DNA of 64,000 nucleotides from Shewanella piezotolerans WP3. GTDB lineage: Bacteria; Pseudomonadota; Gammaproteobacteria; Enterobacterales; Shewanellaceae. The position numbers and the translations under genes were made by a program. The notes under the pieces were generated by a model. The model made no database searches. It saw only the letters and a program-made list of their open reading frames with translations, and was not told the DNA's origin. The stretch covers positions 4,214,501-4,278,500 of the forward strand of contig NC_011566.1 in NCBI RefSeq assembly GCF_000014885.1, written 5' to 3'. Below are positions 35,281-44,169 of the stretch, one piece after another (position 1 is the first letter of the stretch; every line of letters begins with the position of its first letter).

Positions 35281-36162
35281 TTATTGCGACGTCAATTGTT
35301 CACAAATCGTATCGATAAACCATTGATAACGACTTGGCAGCTGGCGTTGCTTTTTACTGACCATATAAAGCTCTTCAACCACTTCAGACAAAGTGTTAGC
35401 AACAAACAAGGGCTGTGGATATTCATCGACGACCATTTTCGGCAAAACGGTAAAACCTAAACCTTTTGAAACGGGTAATAAAATTTGGTTTAGCTGATTT
35501 ATGTAACCACGCTGCTTAAGCTTACTCATGCCGACAAACTCATTGCCAAACTGTGCACTCAGTAGTTGTTCAGCGTAATAGTGGCCATCAGGATGATTGA
35601 TAAAACCTACATTTTCCAGCAATTCCAGTGTGATGTCGGTGCCTTTAAAACTTGGCGGTAATACTAAGCATAGTGCTTGCTTGCCTAAATAAAGCTGATT
35701 CAGTTCTAGCGATGATTGCCGCTGTGTGACAATACCAATATCAACGCTATTGTCTAATATGCTTTCTATTATCCTGCTATTGGGTGCCGCTTCTAAAGCA
35801 ACTTGCAGCTGCTCATGTTGTAGTTGGTACTGGACAAATCGCGGATAGAAGTGCATTGCTAGGGCTCCGGAGCAAGCAAAGCGACATGTTCCGGCATGGG
35901 GCTCATCAGTCTGCAGCATCTGCAATAGCTGCTCCTCTTCGAGGATTTTACCTTTCGCATACGATAACAACTGCAAGCCAGCGTCAGTGAGCTCAAAGCT
36001 TTTACCTATGCGAGTTAACAATAAAGTGCCAATTTGACTCTCGAGCTTATTGATATGCTGAGTTACACCTGGTTGTGTCATAAACAACTGCTCAGCAGTG
36101 CGAGTAAAGTGCCCGACCTCTGCAAGTGTAACGAACGTTTTAAGCCACTGTGGGTTCAGCAT
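35281..36162 (-). CDS. LysR-family transcriptional regulator
   Basis: A 293-residue regulator with an N-terminal winged helix (WLKTFVTLAEVGHFTRTAEQL, FMTQPGVTQHINKLESQIG, LLLTRIGKSFELTDAG). A LysR-type effector-binding domain fills the C-terminal two thirds. Its target is not obvious: the neighbour on its own side is a cyclase gene in the same direction, and the flippase is convergent. Confidence 0.92.
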   Translation of the reverse strand: MLNPQWLKTFVTLAEVGHFTRTAEQLFMTQPGVTQHINKLESQIGTLLLTRIGKSFELTDAGLQLLSYAKGKILEEEQLLQMLQTDEPHAGTCRFACSGALAMHFYPRFVQYQLQHEQLQVALEAAPNSRIIESILDNSVDIGIVTQRQSSLELNQLYLGKQALCLVLPPSFKGTDITLELLENVGFINHPDGHYYAEQLLSAQFGNEFVGMSKLKQRGYINQLNQILLPVSKGLGFTVLPKMVVDEYPQPLFVANTLSEVVEELYMVSKKQRQLPSRYQWFIDTICEQLTSQ

Positions 36163-36331
36163 CGATATCTCATCAAATTAATAAACTGACTAAATCATAA
36201 CAAAATATAATTAAATTACTATTGGATGATAACCAAAGTTTAGCTCATCGCAGCAACTGGCTTAGAAACGCTGTGATATTAGAAAGGCTGATAGCACAAC
36301 CCTTCGCTGAAGAGCCAAGCTAACAACAAAA

Positions 36332-37933
36332 CTACAGCGCCTTAGGTATTATCGCTTCAGCATCTACAAACACTTGATTTCGACCATTTTCTTTCGCCTT
36401 ATAGAGCGCCATATCAGCGATAGCGGCAAACTTAACCATATCGTCAGACTCAGTAGGAATAATACTGGTTACTCCAACACTCACAGTGACATAAGGGCGG
36501 GTTGTAGAATTAGAATGGGCAATATTGAGTGCAGCAACATTTTCACAGCAGCGCTGAGCAGGTGATAAACAATCGCGAGTATGTGGCAGAATCACGACAA
36601 ACTCCTCACCGCCGTACCGCGCCACGACATCACTGGGCCTGTGTAAGGCTTCAGCGATTGCTTGAGCGACTTCAACTAAACATTCATCTCCAGCAAGATG
36701 ACCATAGGTATCGTTGTAACTTTTAAAATTATCAATATCGATCATCAACAACGCTAAACGCGTTTTGTTTCTAATCGCTAACTGCCACTCTCGCTCAAAG
36801 GCATTATCAAAGAAACGACGATTACCGATACGAGTTAGGCTGTCTGTCATTGATAATGCTTCAAGCTTTTTCTTAGCTAGGTTTAGATCCCGCGTACGCT
36901 CAAGCACCTGCATATTAACCATATGACTGTGCCTCATTATAAAAAATACATAAATGGCCAGCACCAGGCTGCCCAATATGCCAAACAGCGCGATTAAATA
37001 GGGAAATTCCGTTCGCCGTTCTGCAATATAGCCTTCACTTGGCATGGCATGAATTTGCCATTGACGACCACTAAAACGAGTCAATGGACGTTGATAAACA
37101 ATCTCACTGTTACTCTGATGTAATGTCGCAGAAACGTCACTCGATAAATGACTGTAGAGTGACTGGTGCTTATCATTGGTAATATCTTCTAAGGTGTAAT
37201 AGATCCCTTGTACCCAGGTTCTTTTTATCGCGCTATCGAACATATCTGCCACGCGAAAAATGCCAGCGACAAAGCCTAACAATCGTTCCTGTCGTTTTAA
37301 TAGCGTACTGGGCTCACCATCATAGACGGGTAAAAATACGTAAATGGAGTTTTGCTCACTAGCCTGTACAACTTTAATACCTGCAGAAGCCATAGAAGAG
37401 CCCAAATCTCGAGCGTTATTGAGCACTCTCAATAACGCTGGATCAGAGGCGAAATCAAACCCGAGTGCATTTTCATTGCCAGAAAATGGTTCTAGATACA
37501 CGACAGGGAAATGGGTGGAGCGAGTTTTCGCTGTCACCAAACTCTCATCACTGCCTTTTTCGGTAAACTCAAAATCCTCGTGAGACTTTAGTTGGCTGCT
37601 TTCAATCGAAGGGCGTGCAAGCGAGTTAACTTTAGGGATCCACTTTAGGGCTTGAATATTACGATGGCGTAAAAGAAAGCTGGTAGCGACCTGTTTAAAC
37701 TCTTCACCACTCACGTGCTCAGAGCTAATAAAGACCCCTTTAAGGGCATGAAGCACCTCAATATTGAGCATTACCTCCTGCTCTAAAACTTGTGCTTTAT
37801 CATCAACATCTCGAGCAAACTCGGCTTCAATCGTTCGAGTCTCCTCCGCATAAAGACGCTGACCAATGGCCACGGAGATAACAATACCCAATAAGGTTGC
37901 AAACAGTAAAACTAACAAAGAAAAGGTTTTCAT
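36332..37933 (-). CDS. CHASE-GGDEF diguanylate cyclase
   Basis: Membrane-bound enzyme that makes cyclic di-GMP from GTP. From the ATG at 37933 it has 533 residues; a GTG three codons earlier is possible. Two membrane helices (about 5-25 and 310-335) enclose a CHASE-type periplasmic sensor (ALKWIPKVN, FPVVYLEPFSGNENALGFDFASD). The catalytic domain has TDSLTRIGNRRFFD, LLMIDIDNFKSYNDTYGH and the active motif GGEEF (444-448, numbered from the GTG). An RxxD inhibitory site (RPSD) lies five residues upstream. It should be an active cyclase with product inhibition. The ligand of the CHASE domain is unknown. Confidence 0.93.
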   Translation of the reverse strand: MKTFSLLVLLFATLLGIVISVAIGQRLYAEETRTIEAEFARDVDDKAQVLEQEVMLNIEVLHALKGVFISSEHVSGEEFKQVATSFLLRHRNIQALKWIPKVNSLARPSIESSQLKSHEDFEFTEKGSDESLVTAKTRSTHFPVVYLEPFSGNENALGFDFASDPALLRVLNNARDLGSSMASAGIKVVQASEQNSIYVFLPVYDGEPSTLLKRQERLLGFVAGIFRVADMFDSAIKRTWVQGIYYTLEDITNDKHQSLYSHLSSDVSATLHQSNSEIVYQRPLTRFSGRQWQIHAMPSEGYIAERRTEFPYLIALFGILGSLVLAIYVFFIMRHSHMVNMQVLERTRDLNLAKKKLEALSMTDSLTRIGNRRFFDNAFEREWQLAIRNKTRLALLMIDIDNFKSYNDTYGHLAGDECLVEVAQAIAEALHRPSDVVARYGGEEFVVILPHTRDCLSPAQRCCENVAALNIAHSNSTTRPYVTVSVGVTSIIPTESDDMVKFAAIADMALYKAKENGRNQVFVDAEAIIPKAL

Positions 37934-37964
37934 AGCGCTCACACAAGGAAAGTGATATCACTTT

Positions 37965-37984
37965 AAAAGGCCGCCTTTAGCGGC
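37965..37984 (-). terminator. Short terminator after the 38 kb gene
   Basis: On the minus strand GCCGC and GCGGC pair around a five-base loop and are followed by CTTTT. It lies between the unknown beta-rich gene and the cyclase gene. Confidence 0.6.
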
Positions 37985-38008
37985 TCTTAGTATTATTTTA
38001 CACGCCAC

Positions 38009-38857
38009 TTAGCCCCAAGGCATATCGACATATATTCGGACTAACGTGTCGTTATCCCAAGGCAATATAGCTAAATAGTCTGCATCGTTTTTATCGCGAT
38101 TATCAAACGGGTCTAAATTATACTCTGAGTGCTCAACACTAAGCTTTACCTCGCTATCCTCAATCCAACTGTCCGAGTGATAACTAAAAACGGCTGAGTA
38201 TTTATTTTCTAGCCAGTCACTGCCATCATTCCATGTTTGAGCACCCGCATAGATATCAAATGACTTTCCCAGCATGATTTTTGTATCTGCCGCAACCGTA
38301 TAAGCGCCGGTTTTATTTTGAAAATCTTCACGATCATAGCCACGCTCTCTTGGTACATCATCATCAATCTCAAGCATATAATGACCGCCGCCTAGCGTTA
38401 TCCCGGCATAAAACTTTTGATTATCAAATCGAGCGACAATAGCTGGAAATAGTTTCGATTGTTTCTCAACCGAGCTTACAGTATTGCGCTTACCATCAAG
38501 AGTCACCTGCCACTGCAGGTTCATTGTGGGAGAAAAGCGATAAAGATTGCCATCAACGGACCAAGCAGTTTGAAACCAAATTGGGATATGATCAGGGTCG
38601 AGTTTATCTTTATCATCATCGATAAAAATGTCTATATTACCTTTCCAGCTAATATTGGACTCAGTTATATGCTCAACAAAAAAGCCTGCATGGGCGCCCA
38701 GAGTATGTGAGTCAACCTGCTCTACAATCGTATTATGGCCACCAAAAGCAATTCGCCAATCAGTACCTTCTGCTTTAGCAGTCAACCCCATTCCAGCAAA
38801 AACAATCGAACCTATAATTAAATATGATGGTGTATTCAAATCCATTTCCCCCAACAT
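38009..38857 (-). CDS. Exported beta-rich protein of unknown function
   Basis: A 282-residue protein with an N-terminal hydrophobic export signal (LIIGSIVFAGMGLTAKA). Alternating hydrophobic and charged strands, many aromatic residues and acidic loops (DDDKDKLDPDH, DIYAGAQTWNDGSDW) are typical of outer-membrane barrels. It ends IYVDMPWG. The start could be the ATG at 38857 or at 38845. No known family recognised. The 471-base gap beyond it (38858-39328) holds only AT-rich sequence that I could not interpret. Confidence 0.62.
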   Translation of the reverse strand: MLGEMDLNTPSYLIIGSIVFAGMGLTAKAEGTDWRIAFGGHNTIVEQVDSHTLGAHAGFFVEHITESNISWKGNIDIFIDDDKDKLDPDHIPIWFQTAWSVDGNLYRFSPTMNLQWQVTLDGKRNTVSSVEKQSKLFPAIVARFDNQKFYAGITLGGGHYMLEIDDDVPRERGYDREDFQNKTGAYTVAADTKIMLGKSFDIYAGAQTWNDGSDWLENKYSAVFSYHSDSWIEDSEVKLSVEHSEYNLDPFDNRDKNDADYLAILPWDNDTLVRIYVDMPWG

Positions 38858-39328
38858 GACTTTTTAGTTTTAACACTGAGTGCTTCGACTCGAATGATAA
38901 AAACTCAATATCTTGCTAAAATTTAACACAAGTAGTTAGCTTAATCAGGTTAATCTTAGTAGTGATGTCTATGAAAAGCTTAAATTATTCATAACGAACG
39001 ATGGTGCCATCTAAAACATAGCCGTTACTCGCTATTGATACATGGTTCAGCAATGCCATTAAGTTCCTGCAAAAATAAAAAATCTATTCAAATTCAATCT
39101 AGATTGTGAAGCACTACAAACTTTAATATGAAAAACGCCGATTCTCACCTAAAGCATTATATATGTCACACTCTAGTACATGTCAGAAAGGCAAAATTAA
39201 GTCATAATTAAGCATCTGGTTTTATTCTTAACAACTATATAAATTAGTATAACGGAAACTTAATACCTGTATTTTCGTTACTATATAACCCTGTCTATAA
39301 AGACAAAGGTCACTTTGAGGACATCAGC
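38858..39328. other. Gene-free AT-rich stretch before dsbA
   Basis: No open frame of note, RNA or repeat was recognised. It must contain the dsbA promoter; several AT-rich hexamers near 39228-39298 are candidates, but none stands out. Confidence 0.5.
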
Positions 39329-39985
39329 TTGATTAAACATATCGCTTTAGCACTAACCCTTGTAGTTGCTCCTATGAGCAGCTTTGCTGCACAATTCATT
39401 GAAGGCAAACACTTCACCGTTGTTACAAATAAAGCACCAAGCAGTGAGCCTAAACTGACTGAGTTTTACTCATTTTTCTGCGGCAACTGCTTCAATATGG
39501 AAAAGATGTACCTACCAGACATTAAAGCCAATCTAAATAAACAAGTAGCCTTTGACAGCAAGCATGTTGATTTTGCAAACACTGAAATTAACACTGAAGT
39601 CATGCGCTCTCTTGCCGTGATTCAAACTTTGGATAATCCAAAGCCACTTACTGACGCTATGTTTAAAGTCATTCAAGGCGACAACGGTGAGAAACACGAT
39701 CATGGTGCAGCAGGGCATAAACATGCAGAACCACTAAAAAGCCGTGACGACATCAAAGCAGTATTCGCCAAGTTTGGCGTTGATAGTGCGCAATATGACG
39801 CAACAGCTGACAGCAAAGAAACTAACGCTAAATTAGCTTTATGGCGCGCACAGCAGCAAGAGTTTAGAGTACAAAGTGTTCCAGCCTTCGTCGTTAACGA
39901 CAAGTATGCTGTTAACATGAGTTCTGTACGGACTCTTGGCGAGCTTATCGACCTAATCAACTACCTAGCGGTAGAATATAAGTAA
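39329..39985 (+). CDS. dsbA: Thiol:disulfide interchange protein DsbA
   Basis: Periplasmic thioredoxin-fold oxidase of 218 residues that forms disulfides in exported proteins and is re-oxidised by DsbB. The signal peptide ends PMSSFA. The active site is C51-G-N-C54 in EFYSFFCGNCF, where E. coli has CPHC. The cis-Pro loop is V184-P185. An unusual His-rich insert (122-132, KHDHGAAGHKH) lies in the helical domain. The TTG start is supported by TTGAGG eight bases upstream. A strong terminator follows. Confidence 0.93.
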   Translation: MIKHIALALTLVVAPMSSFAAQFIEGKHFTVVTNKAPSSEPKLTEFYSFFCGNCFNMEKMYLPDIKANLNKQVAFDSKHVDFANTEINTEVMRSLAVIQTLDNPKPLTDAMFKVIQGDNGEKHDHGAAGHKHAEPLKSRDDIKAVFAKFGVDSAQYDATADSKETNAKLALWRAQQQEFRVQSVPAFVVNDKYAVNMSSVRTLGELIDLINYLAVEYK

Positions 39986-40000
39986 TCGTTTACTTATATT

Positions 40001-40025
40001 AAAGGCGCCTAAGGGCGCCTTTTTT
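40001..40025 (+). terminator. Rho-independent terminator after dsbA
   Basis: AAGGCGCC and GGCGCCTT form an 8-base stem with a 4-base loop, followed by T residues. Confidence 0.92.
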
Positions 40026-40047
40026 GTATCTAAACCAAAAAATAGTT

Positions 40048-41046
40048 TCATTTATACTCGGCTAATAACTGCCGCCACCGCTGCAACATGTTTTCCCAAG
40101 CTTGCTCGGTTGCAAGCCGCTGACTCTCGCTAACGCCTAAATCACTTTCATTGCTTACTTTCTCTATCGCTTCAATAATCCCTTTAATAGATAAAGGCTC
40201 AATAACTTCAAAACCAATGCGCTCATCAGGATTAGGCAATTGTTCAGCTAATCCATCAATAGCGGACAAAATAACATGTTTTCCAGCAGCGACGGATTCC
40301 ATACAGGTCAGCCCAAAAGGCTCCCAACGTGATGGAATGACCACCGCATCTGCAGTACTTAAAAAAGTGGATACATCGTCAATCTCACCAATAAAACTAA
40401 CTTGCGACTTATGTTCAACCAATTGCTGTAGCGCCTCTTTTTCTTCACCATCTCCAGCAATGGTTAAAGTCACGTCGGTATCGGGGAAATGAGCAATAGC
40501 TTTAATTAGCAAATCAAAGCCTTTTTGCTTAGTCAACCGTCCATAAGCGGCCAAACGTAGCGGGGAATGGCGTCTAATTTTAGCCACCGCCATAAATGAA
40601 CTTAACTCCTTTGCTTGCCCAACCCGGGCAATTTTACTCTCAGGCAGCTGGCAAAAATCCACCAGCCAATCAGCCTGCGGATTAGAAACCGTAAGCACTT
40701 TATCCACCAAGGCATAACCTAATTTGAGCATCAGTTTGAAACGAGAAGGGTTAGCCACGCAATGACGAACAAACTCCCGACTATAATGATGCTCTTGATA
40801 CAAGATTGGGGTCGACCAATTAGCTATTTTTAATGCCAAAAGCGCAGGGAATTTGCGCCAGCTCATCGCAGCGTGGATCACAATCACTGATGCATCATAG
40901 TGATTAAATTTAGGCAGATAGAGTCGAGAATGAATTAACTGGAATTGGAACTCTTGTTTCAGTTTTGAGGCTGCAAGACTTTCTAGCGCGATATTCACGC
41001 CCCCCAGTTTTGCATCATCAATAAGCTGAACTACCTTTACTCGCAA
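40048..41046 (-). CDS. GT4-like glycosyltransferase
   Basis: A 332-residue GT-B fold glycosyltransferase. The N-terminal domain begins VVQLIDDAKLGGVNIALESL. The C-terminal nucleotide-sugar domain shows RLTKQKGFDLLIKA, VTLTIAGDGEEKEAL and the E-x7-E motif in PSRWEPFGLTCMESVAAGKHV. TTG is the likely start with AGGGATAGG upstream. The gene stands alone rather than in a surface-sugar cluster, so acceptor and sugar are unknown. Confidence 0.85.
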   Translation of the reverse strand: MRVKVVQLIDDAKLGGVNIALESLAASKLKQEFQFQLIHSRLYLPKFNHYDASVIVIHAAMSWRKFPALLALKIANWSTPILYQEHHYSREFVRHCVANPSRFKLMLKLGYALVDKVLTVSNPQADWLVDFCQLPESKIARVGQAKELSSFMAVAKIRRHSPLRLAAYGRLTKQKGFDLLIKAIAHFPDTDVTLTIAGDGEEKEALQQLVEHKSQVSFIGEIDDVSTFLSTADAVVIPSRWEPFGLTCMESVAAGKHVILSAIDGLAEQLPNPDERIGFEVIEPLSIKGIIEAIEKVSNESDLGVSESQRLATEQAWENMLQRWRQLLAEYK

Positions 41047-41136
41047 ACGCCTATCCCTGTATATGCAATGACTCCATAAGGATAAGTTAGTTTAAAGCCT
41101 TTAAAGATAAAAGCTTTGTTTCAGTATTAGCGAGAA

Positions 41137-41667
41137 TTAATTACGAATAAAGTCGAGTAGATGTAAACCTGCAAAGATAACGTGCACCACGATAAAGCCA
41201 ATAAAGCCTTTGGCACAAACAGTATGATAACTACGCCACATGAGTGCATCAGTAGTGCCTTGGGTTAAAAACCACAATACACCAGTAAGCCCTACCGCTA
41301 AAAATATTAGCAGTCCTAGACCTTCAACAATACTAAAAAGGCCTCTTCCCCCTGCAATAGGTAACTTACCTTTTACCAGTCCCTGCAAGTCACTTTTTAG
41401 CTGTGAGAAATCTGCTATTAGCCAAGGAAAATACTGGCGCCACTTTCCTTTTAGGCAGGTAGTAATTAAGAATGAAGCTGCAAGGAATGCGGCGAATAAC
41501 CCAAGGTAAACATGGCTGAGATCCCAGAAGCTGGCATTACTTCTTAAACTTCGTCCAATTAGGATCCAGCCACTGGTAACTATGAGGTAAGCAACACTAA
41601 CAATAATCATGATGTGCTGACGTGCAGCAAAAACGCTCAATAGCTTTCGCAATCTGGATTTTGCCAT
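41137..41667 (-). CDS. Cytochrome b561-like membrane protein
   Basis: A 176-residue protein with four membrane helices. Histidines that could bind heme b are placed in helices (RQHIMIIV near 18, LSHVYLG near 51, YHTVCAKG and VVHVIFAGLHLLDF near the C terminus). The layout resembles bacterial cytochrome b/b561 electron carriers that pass electrons to quinones. It starts 24 bases after the hemG stop (GAGGTAAG before the ATG), so the two are probably one operon. A redox link to HemG is inferred from this. Confidence 0.72.
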   Translation of the reverse strand: MAKSRLRKLLSVFAARQHIMIIVSVAYLIVTSGWILIGRSLRSNASFWDLSHVYLGLFAAFLAASFLITTCLKGKWRQYFPWLIADFSQLKSDLQGLVKGKLPIAGGRGLFSIVEGLGLLIFLAVGLTGVLWFLTQGTTDALMWRSYHTVCAKGFIGFIVVHVIFAGLHLLDFIRN

Positions 41668-41691
41668 TCTTACCTCAACTTAAAGATATCG

Positions 41692-42219
41692 TTAGATCGA
41701 AAGCTGATTAACGTCATCAGCGAAAGCATCAACTTTACGCCAATTAGTATATTCAATATTGGTATCGGCTTCGGTCGGCCCTTTGGTCATCCACATAATG
41801 AAACGGATAATGCTTCTATCAACAATACCATAACTAGGGTAATTAAGATTTCCACCAAATACTGCAACTAGTTTAGGTAACCACGGCGACTTCTCAATAA
41901 AAGCCTGCATATAAGGATTAGTTTCAGGCGTGTTTTTTAATGGCTTTCGCGCAACCAAATTGACCGAGAAAAAACTACTTGGCTTTTGTTCAAGTTGTGT
42001 TTGATTCGCTTCTATAAAGTCATAAACCGCTGGGTTATGTTTTCCATGGCGAATACTGGCGCCGATAATCACTTTATCAAATTTAGCGAGATCGATTGTA
42101 TCGCTTACACTCACAGCCTGAACCTGATTGCCTAAAGCAACCAACTTCTCTTCCAGATAAGCACAAATTTTGCGGGTCTGGCCATGTACACTTGAATAAA
42201 CGATAAGAATATTACTCAC
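41692..42219 (-). CDS. hemG: Menaquinone-dependent protoporphyrinogen oxidase HemG
   Basis: A 175-residue long-chain flavodoxin-like protein. It oxidises protoporphyrinogen IX to protoporphyrin IX with electrons going to quinone, the next-to-last step of heme synthesis. The FMN phosphate loop is YSSVHGQTRK. Family features are IIGASIRHGKHN, NLVARKP and NYPSYGIVDRSIIRFIMWMTKG. The start is GTG, with AGGGAACC eight bases upstream. The cytochrome b561-like gene follows. Confidence 0.92.
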   Translation of the reverse strand: MSNILIVYSSVHGQTRKICAYLEEKLVALGNQVQAVSVSDTIDLAKFDKVIIGASIRHGKHNPAVYDFIEANQTQLEQKPSSFFSVNLVARKPLKNTPETNPYMQAFIEKSPWLPKLVAVFGGNLNYPSYGIVDRSIIRFIMWMTKGPTEADTNIEYTNWRKVDAFADDVNQLSI

Positions 42220-42342
42220 CAGATGGTTCCCTATAGGTAAATTTGAATTAGATTTATCATAGGTGAAATTCCAGTATTTTTAATTGAATCAGATCACGAG
42301 CTTCTAAGCGATAATCCGTTTTACCTTTACCTACCTCACAAA

Positions 42343-42378
42343 ATTAAAAAAGGGAATACATAAAACTGTATTCCCTTT
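42343..42378 (-). terminator. Rho-independent terminator after the DUF1111 gene
   Basis: AAAGGGAATACA and TGTATTCCCTTT form a 12-base perfect stem, with a T run beyond it on the minus strand. Confidence 0.92.
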
Positions 42379-42396
42379 GATTGTAACGGTCTTAAA

Positions 42397-44040
42397 TTAG
42401 AGAGACATCAAAAAATCAACAACTTGAGCACGTTCATCGGCATTAAGAGCCATAAAGTCATCAGTGCTTTGCTGCGCCTCGCCGCCATGCCATAAAATCG
42501 CTTCTTCCAGTGTGGCAGCTCGACCATCATGCAAGAAGCCAGCTTGAGGATTGACAGTTTGGGTCAAGCCTATCCCCCATAGTGGACGGGTTCGCCATTC
42601 ATTGCCATCGGCAAGAAAATCAGGACGTCCATCCGCTAACTCATCCCCCATGTCATGCAGCAGCATGTCAGTAAAGGGATAAATGGTCTGGCTCTTATGC
42701 CCAGCAATCATCTCGGTGCCACCAATATCACCCGAGGCCTTAGTGACAAAGCTAGGCGTATGACAGCCACTGCAGTTAAGTTGCTCAAACAGGCGCGCAC
42801 CTTCTCGAACATCAGGGTCAGTGACATTACGTCTTGCAGGCACTGCTAATGTTTCAGCGTAAAACACAACTGAGTCACTAAATTCAGCATTAGCTTCAGG
42901 TTCGCCATCAATCCCTTCACCTGTATCGGTAAAGCCGGTTCGCACGAGATAATCATCATGCAGCGCGGTGCCTTTAATACTTTCATCGGGAAATAGCGGG
43001 TTAGTGATACCTATATCGCCCCGCAATGCACCTAATGACTGCACTCTGACGCTTGGTGTATTGGCTTTCCAACCAAAGCGACCTAGCGATACCGGGTTAC
43101 TATCACCATTTTGCGCTTTAACGGCATCAAAGACATAGTTTGCACGTCCTGAGATATCATCGTTATTACTGTCTTCAGCATCAACATTTGCCACAATATC
43201 GGCTTCAGGAATAGCTTCTAAAAGACCTAAACCAAACACCGGCATGCCATTACGCCAGCCCATTAGCACATCGTCTTGGAGCAGATTTGAGGTCACATTT
43301 GAGCTTGATTTAGTTTCACCTGGTGCGTCGTAAGGATTCTCTACATCAAATAGCGGTTTCTTTAGCGTCACACTCGTACCATCGGCATAGGTAACTGTTT
43401 TTGTCTCATAAGACAGGTAAACATCCGCCTGGCCAATAAACATGTTTTGCTGCCAGTCAGAGCGTGCCTTTAACACACCACGATGAAATAACTGACCGCC
43501 AAAATCTGGCACTGCAATTGGTGCACAATAGTTATTTGCCGCAGTACCAGTTATACATGGCTCATCAGGGGCTTTACTTATCCTAAGAAAAATACCAGCT
43601 TCAGAGCCCAGCTTAACCCGGGTTTCACCCGTAGCAACTTGCGGCGTTGAATTACGGCCATCACGTTGGTGACAAGAGTTACAATCGGCATTATTAAATA
43701 CAGGACCAAGACCATCTAAATCTGGATGCGCGGGGTTCGGTGCGGTTGTAAACGCGGTTTCAAAGCCAAGGTCGCCGTCTAAATGTAACGCAAGTTCATC
43801 AGCGGTTAAATTGGGTGCAGGTGTTGAAAAACCATGACCGGATTCAGATGCATCATAAGTTGTTGTATCACCGCCACTGGCAGTGATATCAGTATAACTA
43901 GGGTAGACTTTCTCTTCTGGCGTAGGTGTCGTCTCATCATCACCGCTACCGCCACATGCTGACAAGCTCAATATGCCAGCTAAAGCTAAAGCATTAAGCT
44001 TGGTAGAGTTGACACTAAATTTATGATTTTTATTTCGCAT
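42397..44040 (-). CDS. DUF1111-type diheme c cytochrome, lipoprotein
   Basis: From the ATG at 44040 the protein has 547 residues; a GTG four codons upstream is possible. A lipobox (LSLSACGG) anchors it in a membrane. Two heme c sites, CNSCH (about 120-124) and CSGCH (about 430), match the diheme oxidoreductase family DUF1111, related to MauG/peroxidases. C-terminal features are RTRPLWGIGLTQ, GFLHDGRAATLEEAILWHGGEA and a late LNADERAQVVDFL. Such proteins often sit beside imelysin genes, as here. The role may be to oxidise iron or a thiol during uptake. Confidence 0.87.
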   Translation of the reverse strand: MRNKNHKFSVNSTKLNALALAGILSLSACGGSGDDETTPTPEEKVYPSYTDITASGGDTTTYDASESGHGFSTPAPNLTADELALHLDGDLGFETAFTTAPNPAHPDLDGLGPVFNNADCNSCHQRDGRNSTPQVATGETRVKLGSEAGIFLRISKAPDEPCITGTAANNYCAPIAVPDFGGQLFHRGVLKARSDWQQNMFIGQADVYLSYETKTVTYADGTSVTLKKPLFDVENPYDAPGETKSSSNVTSNLLQDDVLMGWRNGMPVFGLGLLEAIPEADIVANVDAEDSNNDDISGRANYVFDAVKAQNGDSNPVSLGRFGWKANTPSVRVQSLGALRGDIGITNPLFPDESIKGTALHDDYLVRTGFTDTGEGIDGEPEANAEFSDSVVFYAETLAVPARRNVTDPDVREGARLFEQLNCSGCHTPSFVTKASGDIGGTEMIAGHKSQTIYPFTDMLLHDMGDELADGRPDFLADGNEWRTRPLWGIGLTQTVNPQAGFLHDGRAATLEEAILWHGGEAQQSTDDFMALNADERAQVVDFLMSL

Positions 44041-44124
44041 TTGCTTTACCACACACGTTCTACCGTCAATTCAGTTTTTAAGTTGGCTAGCAGTTAAAGA
44101 CCAAAACGCCGGTGATTTACATGA

Positions 44125-44155
44125 AAAAGGCATAGGGTTTAACCCTATGCCTTTT
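44125..44155 (-). terminator. Terminator between imelysin and DUF1111 genes
   Basis: GGCATAGGGTT and AACCCTATGCC form an 11-base near-perfect palindrome with A and T runs on either side. It ends the imelysin message, or attenuates passage into the DUF1111 gene. Confidence 0.82.
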
Positions 44156-44169
44156 AAAAAGTCACTTAT

